A stretch of DNA of 64,000 bases from Cervus elaphus (taxonomy: Eukaryota; Chordata; Mammalia; Artiodactyla; Cervidae), in the NCBI RefSeq assembly GCF_910594005.1, contig NC_057823.1:57100015-57164014 (forward strand). Reading direction: 5' to 3'. Positions 56,691 through 64,000 of this stretch are shown in pieces. Position 1 is the stretch's first letter. The number at the start of each line of letters is the position of its first letter. A program made the translations under genes and the position numbers. The notes beneath the pieces were generated by a model, which was not told the DNA's origin, ran no database searches, and saw only the letters and a list, made by a program, of their open reading frames with translations.

Positions 56691-57469
56691 GGCATCACTG
56701 TGGCAGGGCCATGTTCAACTGATGCTTTAATGTTATCTGTCTACACAGATGCCATCTGGCCCTGGACCCATCATCTTTACTGGCCACAAAGGAGATGTCT
56801 CTCAATATCATCTAAATGTTCTGTTTTGGTTCAGCAACTTTTTTCTCTGTTTCTATGCTATTCTCAAGCACAAGAATCTGATTCAGCATGGCAATGGAAT
56901 GAGGGAACCACTGTGACTCCCTCTAACATTATACCTATCTATAACCACTGAAAATATGCGTTCTTGTGTCCTATCTCTTGACTCTTGTTGGGCTCTTCTT
57001 AGGATGCAAGAAACTGTCCCAAGATCCAACATGTCCACCTGGGATTTTGTCCTATGAACTAGTTTGCAGAGTGTCTTTCTTTCAGAAGTGCCTACTCATG
57101 TATGAGTTCCCTTGCACTCTTCTCTTTTCCTACATCTAAGGAATTATTTTTTCATCTGGTAGAAGAAGACCTTTGCTCTTTCTCATGAGGCTTTCCTTTG
57201 AATCTTTTTATGGACCAGTAGTCCTTTCTCTTTCCTTAGAGCATGAATATTTGACACTCAAAAGACAGGAAAACCTACCTCTTCCTCTGTAATATTTGTA
57301 ATATCATCCTGTCCTTAGGGCACTGAGGACAGACTTGCCCAGCTGCCTGCACATGAGGAAGGGTAACATGGGAAAGGGAACTCTTTCTCATCCAAGATAT
57401 TATCCTTCTTTGACTTGTGTTTCTATAGTATTAGACTCGAGAGCAGCCTGCACCTGACCTCTCACAGGT
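56691..57469. other. Unclassified sequence
   Basis: No recognised repeat or exon. The 83-codon frame at 56700-56951 has no recognisable product. Confidence 0.5.
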
Positions 57470-57605
57470 TTCATGCTTTACTTTACATAGTATGTGATCT
57501 TCCTTATCATATTTCAAGCTTTGTGAAAGCAGAAACTGTACCTTTATTTTCACTACTTGACAGGTGGAAAGCTCTTCATGAATAATTGAAGGATGTGTAA
57601 ATAAG
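57470..57605 (+). mobile_element. L2 3' end, sense
   Basis: TTCAAGCTTTGTGAAAGCAG, ACTGTACCTTTATTTTCACT and GAATAATTGAAGGATG in L2 3' order. Confidence 0.6.
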
Positions 57606-58021
57606 TGAATCATCTAAGCAGACCACCACTGAAGCCTTTTAGCCTAGCTTAATATCATTATATGATTTGAAAAAAAAGTGCCCATTTTGAATTGGATGAA
57701 CTCATTCAACCTTGGTCTCTCAGTCTTTATCTCCTGTTTTTATTTGGGTTGAAGACGATGTCTTCTCATTCTAAGTGACATCCACTGGCTTGGAGTGAGA
57801 AGCCCTATATACCAGGATAGTTTTGAGGACTGAGAAATCTCTTGGCATGAACAGTTAATTCAACTCCTTCACTAAGAGACTTCCCCATACTTAATAGGGC
57901 TTCTAGCCATCTAAGACCATGTCCCTGGGGCAACCAGCATCCTCTTGAATTTCTCGCTAGAAAAACTCAGGGCTGGAAAAAAATTTATTGTTTGTTTTAG
58001 CCACCTCCTGAAGGTAGGCCC
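57606..58021. other. Unclassified sequence
   Basis: Nothing recognised. Confidence 0.5.
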
Positions 58022-58030
58022 CTGACCTCC

Positions 58031-58121
58031 TCATCTTTTTTTTTTTTAATTTAATTTTTATTGAAGTATTTTTGAATTATGATGTTGTGTTAATTACTGC
58101 TGTACAGAAAAGTGACTCTGT

Positions 58122-58152
<31 letters not shown>

Positions 58153-58381
58153 GTATATATATTCTTTTCATATTCTTTTCCATTATGGTTTATCTCAGGC
58201 TGTCAAATGTAGTTCCCTGTGCTATATAGTAGGATTTTATTGTCTATCCATTCTATATAAAGCAGTTTGCACCTGTTAATTCCAAACTCCAAATCCAAAC
58301 CTCTCCCACCCTCCTCCCCCTTGGCAACCAGTAGTCTATTCTCTATGTCCCTGTTTCTGTTTCATAGATAGGTTTATTTGT
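58031..58381 (-). mobile_element. 5'-truncated artiodactyl L1 3' end
   Basis: Antisense. T run, TTTATTGAAGTATTTTTGAA, AGTTCCCTGTGCTATATAGT, CTTGGCAACCAGTAGTCTAT. Contains (CA)n at about 58124-58152. Possible TSD CTGACCTCC (58022-58030) and CTGAACTCC (58382-58390). Confidence 0.85.
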
Positions 58382-58390
58382 CTGAACTCC

Positions 58391-58756
58391 CTTTCTGAGA
58401 GCATTTACTGAAAAGGGCTTATAATTGGGGGTCCTTTTTTCTCCCTTTGAGATATGTATCAATACGAATTGCCTGGTACCTGGGAGTGTCTTTCCCAAAG
58501 ACTTGAAAGTCATTCCTTTGAAATTACCCATCAGGAAGGAGATGGCCTCTGCCTTCTAGTTCTGTGGGATGACAGCATCCCACCCTCCATAACTGCCAGC
58601 AAGCAGACCCACTGCCCTACTCACCTGTACTTTGACTAACCCTTGGCAATTTTTCACTTGGGTCCCCCTTCCCCGCCTCCCTACATCTTCATTCTCCCCT
58701 TAAAATGCTCACTCACCTCAGTGTAAATTAAATCAAATGATGTTCAACTCTTTCTC
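58391..58756. other. Unclassified sequence
   Basis: Nothing recognised. Confidence 0.5.
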
Positions 58757-58767
58757 CTACTGCCAGT

Positions 58768-58989
58768 GTGTGTGTGTGCTCAGTTGCTCCATGTCTGACT
58801 CTTTGCGACCCCATGGATTGTAGCCCACTGGGCTCCTCTGTCTATGGGATTTTCCCGGCAAGAATACTAGAGTAGGTTGCCATTTCCTCCTGCAGAGGAT
58901 CTTCCTAACCCAGGGATCAAACCCACATCTTCTGCAGCTCCTTCATTGGCAGGCGAGTTCTTTACCACTGAGCCACCTGGGAAGCCTTT
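58768..58989 (-). mobile_element. Bov-tA SINE (CACTGAGCCACCTGGGAAGCC head type)
   Basis: Antisense, full length. TSD CTACTGCCAGT, perfect (58757-58767 and 58990-59000). Same head branch as the copy at 9497-9708. Confidence 0.95.
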
Positions 58990-59000
58990 CTACTGCCAGT

Positions 59001-59349
59001 AGTTAATTGAATAAAATCTGTTTCCAAGGCTTTAATTAACATCTGGCTTTGTTTATCTTTGGCAGTTGTCATGTCCACACCTATCTATTATGCAGATAAA
59101 ATAGATGGTCTTGATTTTCAAGAGGACTGCAAAGAAATTAGAAGGGTTCACACAATATAGAAACAGAGCATCAGTTTTAAAGAGGAGGTGGGAAACATAC
59201 CATATCAAAAGTATTCCTATAGCTCCTGCCTTGTGTAGTTATGTGGTGTATGTGCCCTATGAAGCTCAGAATATACACAGGTAAATAATTTGCTGATCAT
59301 GTGCTAGGATGATTGTTTTTACATAAACTCATAATTTCACAGTAATATC
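59001..59349. other. Unclassified sequence
   Basis: Nothing recognised. Confidence 0.5.
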
Positions 59350-59615
59350 AACATTAATATTTATTGATTGCTCACTCTATATATCCCTGGTACTGTGCTA
59401 AAACACTTGACATGTATGATCTCGTTTAATCTCTCTAAATGTCCTACAGTATAGGTGCTATTGTCATCCGCATTTCATAGAAAGGATACTGGAAATCTGG
59501 GAATGCAAGTGATTTTCCCCTAATCATATAGTTAACTTAAGAGACTAAACCAGCGCTAAACCAACTCTTTGACCTCAAAACCCACAGACTTCATCACCAA
59601 GCCATGCTGTCTCAC
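59350..59615 (-). mobile_element. MIR SINE, antisense, nearly full length
   Basis: TACTGTGCTAAAACACTTGA, ATCTCGTTTAATCTCTCTAA, GTGCTATTGTCATCCGCATT, then GTGATTTTCCCCTAATCATA. Confidence 0.82.
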
Positions 59616-60739
59616 TATAATACTGGGAAATAGACAAGTACATAAATAGCCATAATCCAAGGTAGAATATTGTGCATATCAGAGATACAGGAGGGAAAAA
59701 TAATGCTTGTTCAGGGAAATTTTAAGAATCATAATGAGGTTAATGAAGAGGAACTAATGAACACTGTTTTTGCCATCCTTCTAATGAGTCTAGAAAACTA
59801 CCATTTTTATGGAGAATCTGAACTTTAAATTTAGGAAGGCACTTAATTACACCTCTGCTCTATCAGTTATTGGGTAACATTCTATTTATGTGACTTCCTC
59901 TTTCTCTGTTCCTTTCTCTGAATCATTTTATAGACTTGAGTAAATCTGAAAGCTGATTTTCAGCAAGGCCCACCACTTCAGCAGAGAAATAGAGGTAGAT
60001 AATAAAAGTAACTTTGAGTCAGGGTGTTACAGCAGTGCAGCCATCCTTAGATGTGGCTAGATTGGCTGGATTCATCACTCTAACTGGGCCCTGAGTACTG
60101 GGAATCATTATCTTTGCTCTCTTTACATTAACTGAAGAAAATCCAAGTCAGACATTGTCTCTTAATCAGTCAATGTCAAGAAGTGTAACAATTACTCAAT
60201 GATTTTTTTATTACTAGTCTTACTGAGAAAAAAACAAAAACAAAACTCAGAGTGGCTTTATTTCTTACCCATAACTAGCATGTCTGCAAAGAATGATTTT
60301 CAAAAGCACTATTCAAGTCTCATGGCCTTCAGACATGGACAAAGATGTGCCAGGCCCTATCTCCTTAGAGATTCTTTGGCTTTTTCAATTTAACTAGGTC
60401 CATGAATTAATTGATTCATTCTGCTTCAGAAATCATAAAGTTTATTTTACCATTTACTAAAAGCAGCATCAACAAACTGAAGGTTCTGGAATTTGAACTG
60501 CATTCCCCATGTGGGGCACCATACAGTTGTAAAGGCACTCAGAGCCCCAATAATGACAATGGGGTGAGATTATAAGATCAGTACTTGCCAAAGTGACATT
60601 CAAGAGACTATTTCCTATAAACTCATTTCTGCAGTAATTGTCAAAGGATGACATAGCATTGCAGCTGGAAAGGGTCTTAGGAAGTTCTCTAGACAGTAAG
60701 GAGGGGAAAAGAAGAGAAAAATGTTTTAGTCAGAAACAT
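59616..60739. other. Unclassified sequence
   Basis: 1.1 kb. A weak MIR-like piece (TTATGTGACTTCCTCTTTCT) is near 59885. No exon recognised. Confidence 0.5.
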
Positions 60740-60895
60740 TCTAGCTGGAAGACATTGGGGAAGGTACTTGGCATTCTGAGGCTTAGAGTTTTTAATTTAT
60801 AATAATGGCAATAAATATTCTTGTCTTATATTACTATTAAATAATATTCAGTGCGATACCTGGCATATGGTAGTGCCCAAAAGTTTTAGTTACTG
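60740..60895 (+). mobile_element. MIR SINE remnant, sense
   Basis: TTGGCATTCTGAGGCTTAGA, TTATAATAATGGCAATAAAT and GATACCTGGCATATGGTAGT in MIR order. Confidence 0.6.
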
Positions 60896-60940
60896 CTTCA
60901 GTGTCATCATCAACCTTTTCACTATCATCTATATCAGACT

Positions 60941-61174
60941 GGGACTTCCTGGTGGCTCAGACAGTAAAGAATCTGCCTGCAATGCAGGAGACCTGGATTT
61001 CATCTCTGGGTCGGGAAGATCCCCTGGAGAAGGAAATGGCAACCTACTCCAATATTCTTGCCTGGAGAATTCCATGGACAGAGGAGCCTGGTGGGCTATG
61101 GTCCATGTGGTCACTGAGTCAGATACGACTGTGTGACTAACACACACACCCACCCACACTTATACACACAGAAG
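60941..61174 (+). mobile_element. Bov-tA SINE, sense, CA-rich tail
   Basis: Full length from GGGACTTCCTGGTGGCTCAG (starting at about 60941). TSD ATATCAGACT (60931-60940) and ACATCAGACT (61175-61184). B box mutated. Confidence 0.92.
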
Positions 61175-61184
61175 ACATCAGACT

Positions 61185-62156
61185 ATATAGCCAGCAGGTC
61201 AAATTTGTAAATAAAATGTTTTTTGAACAGTCAAACCCAACAGATAACATATGTCTATGGCTGTTTCTGTCATAGAGGATGGGATGATTAGTTGTAGTAG
61301 AGATTTTAGAGAAAAACATCCCCTCCTCCCAATCAGTGGTTTTAAAGCCCCTAGTAAATAATACAAGAGCCAAGAAACAACTCTGGATTCTAGCCCTGCC
61401 CATTGTATATACTGGGGTTTTTCATACGATTTTATTATAGAAAAACTTAGGAAAGGGAAAATAGAAGGCCTGAAGTTGAGGAAAGTAGCCTGGTGATGTT
61501 TTGTTCTTTGTTTCTTTCCTGAGGAGAAAGAGTTGCCCATTTGAGTTACTAGGTGAGGGGCTGGAAGAAGGAAGAAAAGGATGTATCAGGGAGGTTAGGA
61601 TTGCCCCAGTAAAGACAGACTAGTAAGAAAGGAAATGGAGGATTTGTGAAACTATACATAGTTTTCAGTTGATGGGGCATTGAATATGGTGTTGGAAATG
61701 TGGAGTTGGAAGATGAAATTAGCCAGCTGGGTGGCTTCTATATTATGGTTGATTCCAATATTACCTTAAGGAACTGTGACTTGACCTTGTAGGAGATGGG
61801 GGATTTCAAAGAGTGGGAGACAAAAACTGACATTCTGAGTTTTCTGTTTGGATTGGACAATTGTGACAGAAATAATGCCCCCCCCCCCCCTCAAATGGGC
61901 TGATAATGAAATGGAGGCAAGAAGAACAACTGGGAAGTGATGTTGGTCATACATGAAATGTATATTTTCCTAATTCACATGTCTGTTAGCCAAATATTGC
62001 CAGGACTAGAAAACTCTGGAAAACTCAGACTGACTAGAAGGTAAAAGTAATTTTTTTCTGAACTTTGAATTAAATTATTTTTAATTTATGGAAGTCCAGA
62101 TCAAAAGAGCTACCATGTCCCATTATTTGCTATGATATGGTATATCATGGTATGGT
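61185..62156. other. Unclassified sequence
   Basis: About 1 kb with an L2-like texture at 61560-61850 but no firm match. A run of 13 C is at 61878-61890 and a (TATGG)-like array at about 62131-62156. Confidence 0.4.
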
Positions 62157-62170
62157 ATGATATCTCATGA

Positions 62171-62323
62171 TATGGGATGACAGAGGATGAGATGGTTGGA
62201 TGGCATCACTGACTCAATGGACATGAGTTTGAGCAAGCTCCAGGAGTTAGTGATAGACAGGCGTACTGCAGTCCATGGGGTCGCGAAGAGTTGGACACGA
62301 CTGAGCGACTGAACTGAACTGAA
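62171..62323 (+). mobile_element. Very short 5'-truncated BovB with 14-bp TSD
   Basis: The body is the last 153 bases of BovB, ending GACTGAACTGAACTGA. TSD ATGATATCTCATGA (62157-62170) and ATGATGTCTCATGA (62324-62337), 13 of 14. Confidence 0.95.
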
Positions 62324-62424
62324 ATGATGTCTCATGAAGAATGGATTAAAGAAAGAACAGCACATGCTCTTTAAAATGAAAAAGAAATAGTGTTCACATA
62401 CGATTCTATGAATTTCAGGCTCAT

Positions 62425-62650
62425 GGTGGTAGTTATCACTGTGAGCATTTCATGTACTGAATGCTAAACTGTGAAATAGTAATTTTATAGGCATTAGTTC
62501 TTAGGATACAAGAACTTTTGAGGTAGTCACTGGTATCATTCCTATTGTACATGTAAAGAGGCTTAGAGAGGTGGAGTAATATGCCAAAAGTTACATGAGT
62601 TATAAATAGCATAGCTCAGGTCTAAGCTTAGATTTTATCTCTCTTCCATA
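62425..62650 (-). mobile_element. MIR SINE, antisense
   Basis: TTAGTTCTTAGGATACAAGA, TGAGGTAGTCACTGGTATCA, AAGAGGCTTAGAGAGGTGGA in antisense MIR order. Confidence 0.8.
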
Positions 62651-62699
62651 GAACACACTATTCATGAGTGCAGAATAGTTTATTTTCTTCTGTTTTTGA

Positions 62700-63130
62700 A
62701 GAATAACTTCTAAGCAGTGGACACTTAATAAGTACTTGCCAGATGATGAATGAAAATTTTAAAGAATAATTTGAAGTTTTATGCCCTTGACCTGAAGTGA
62801 TACAATACCTCTTCAATGCTATAAAATGTGAGCAGTGGTCATTTATTCCTCAAAAAAATTATAGATATCTTTACTGTGCCTGTAATGGTGTCAGATACCC
62901 TTCAGTTCATCCAAAAAGTATTTGTTTAGAGCCTTTTCCTCTACTAGGATCATATATTCATACTACATTTTATTGGTTGCCAAGAACTTAATCATGCATC
63001 ATCACATTTAATCTTCATAACAAATTTATATGGTATTTGTTCAATTTTATGGGTATGAAATGTGAATTCACAATAACTGTTGAAGGTTACAGATCTTCTG
63101 AACCCAAGTCTGTATACTTTCCCCTGTATC
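62700..63130. mobile_element. L2 end (+) followed by MIR (-), diverged
   Basis: CACTTAATAAGTACTTGCCA then GATGAATGAAAA near 62723-62755 looks like a sense L2 end. ATCACATTTAATCTTCATAA and TTTTATGGGTATGAAATGTG at 63001-63064 look like antisense MIR. Confidence 0.5.
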
Positions 63131-63239
63131 AGAATTATTTCTTATGTAGATGACAAAAACTGAGAGCTGTAGGGATGCAAAATATGTTTTTGAAGTATGA
63201 TATATATGTGAGTGTGTATATATTCTTTATAATCTCTCC

Positions 63240-63720
63240 CTGTAACATAAAATGCTCTGTCTTCTAATAGGATAGATGTGCTTTTTTTTCTGTTTTATAG
63301 TTTATATAATGGTACAAATAGTAGTATGTAGTCTTTTGTGCCTGAGTAATTTTATTCAGTATTCTGTTCAAGACATTAATTAATATTGTGTGTAATTATA
63401 ATTTGTTTATCCTTATGGCTTTAGCATATTTCACTTTATTTAAATATACCATCATTGTTTACAAACATCTATTCCACAGTTGAATGCCATTTGATTAGTT
63501 TCTAGTTTGAAATTTGAAAAGTATTTGATTCAATATAATGTTGCTATGAAGATTTATACACAGTCTCTTTTGGTGAACACATGCATTTCTGTTAAGCATG
63601 CATGTGTTATTATATTAAGCAATATAATATTAATTATATTAAGCAATATAATTTCTAGGTCAAAAAGATACAGTTTTGCTGCAGAGATCTATACAGTTAT
63701 TCTCTTTTTTCTATTATTTT
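63240..63720 (-). mobile_element. Old L1 LINE 3' region, antisense
   Basis: ATCTATTCCACAGTTGAATG, AATGTTGCTATGAAGATTTA and AATTTCTAGGTCAAAAAGAT follow antisense L1M order. Includes a 20-bp segment duplicated with period 24 (63609-63628 and 63633-63652). Confidence 0.65.
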
Positions 63721-64000
63721 TTATATTCTTACTCATCAATTTGGGCTTGATTATGTTCAGTTGAGTTAGGAATAATGTAAACACATTTGAGGGGAAGCTC
63801 AGGCTAGTTAATGTCAGCTACTCTAAGAGGTGGTCATGATATCCCATTTAATACTTATTATCAGATCCTGAGGTCAGTGGTGTATCTCCCTCCAGAAGAC
63901 CTCTTATTTTATTCTACTCTCATCTTCCACACATTAATCAGCCTCTGTTCCTGCTCTTGAAATGTTGAAAGGCTGTTGCTCTAGAGAATTACAACATCTC
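63721..64000. other. Unclassified sequence
   Basis: Nothing recognised before the window ends. Confidence 0.5.

Noticed and set aside
1..64000. Bacterial-type systems, CRISPR arrays, operons, phage genes
   Set aside because: Transposon content is that of a ruminant genome and no prokaryotic gene structure is present.

Overview
This window is non-coding DNA from a ruminant, most likely a pecoran such as cattle, sheep, goat, deer or a relative. The diagnosis comes from its transposons. BovB (RTE-class) LINEs, tRNA-Glu-derived Bov-tA SINEs, a dimeric Bov-A2 SINE, a CHR-type SINE and ruminant L1 (L1_BT-like) copies occur together, above a background of old mammalian MIR, L2 and L1M fossils. I found no host protein-coding gene, no convincing exon chain, no functional RNA gene, no CRISPR array and no intact mobile element. 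The sequence is AT-rich and fits an intergenic region or a very long intron. Family names were assigned by recognising consensus motifs by eye, so boundaries are usually good to a few bases where a target-site duplication (TSD) is cited and to about 10-40 bases otherwise.

Layout. 1-3775 is a long plus-strand BovB lying in or beside an old antisense L1 (3776-8096). That L1 is broken by a Bov-tA which itself contains a truncated BovB. 8.1-14.7 kb is old sequence with scattered MIR and SINEs, including a tail-to-tail Bov-tA pair. 14.6-17.9 kb holds an L2 split by BovB and an L1 split by Bov-A2. 17.9-28.4 kb is mixed old sequence with MIR, L2, SINEs and a doubly interrupted L1 3' end. 28.4-36.4 kb is BovB-rich in both orientations and contains an unexplained 84-bp inverted repeat. 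36.4-41.7 kb is dominated by old L2 and MIR, with one L2 reverse-transcriptase remnant. 43.7-48.8 kb is a nearly complete minus-strand BovB split by a younger L1. 49.9-50.5 kb is another young L1 3' end. 50.5-55.1 kb is the emptiest stretch. 55.1-64 kb returns to old L1, L2 and MIR with a few SINEs.

How the parts relate. Bov-tA and Bov-A2 carry a tail resembling the BovB 3' end, and the accepted model is that BovB supplied their reverse transcriptase in trans. L1 supplied it for its own copies and probably for the CHR-type SINE. Every reverse-transcriptase gene seen here is broken by stops and frameshifts. In all three BovB copies that reach it, the YADD catalytic box is altered (YADE, YADN, YVDN). 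I did not find a new biological system. The observations most worth checking are the 93%-identical inverted repeat at 31.7/32.5 kb, the SINE inverted pair inside one TSD at 13.7-14.2 kb, the poly(A)-only insertion at 4.25 kb, the shared YxDN change in two BovB copies, and the low-repeat block at 50.5-55.1 kb.
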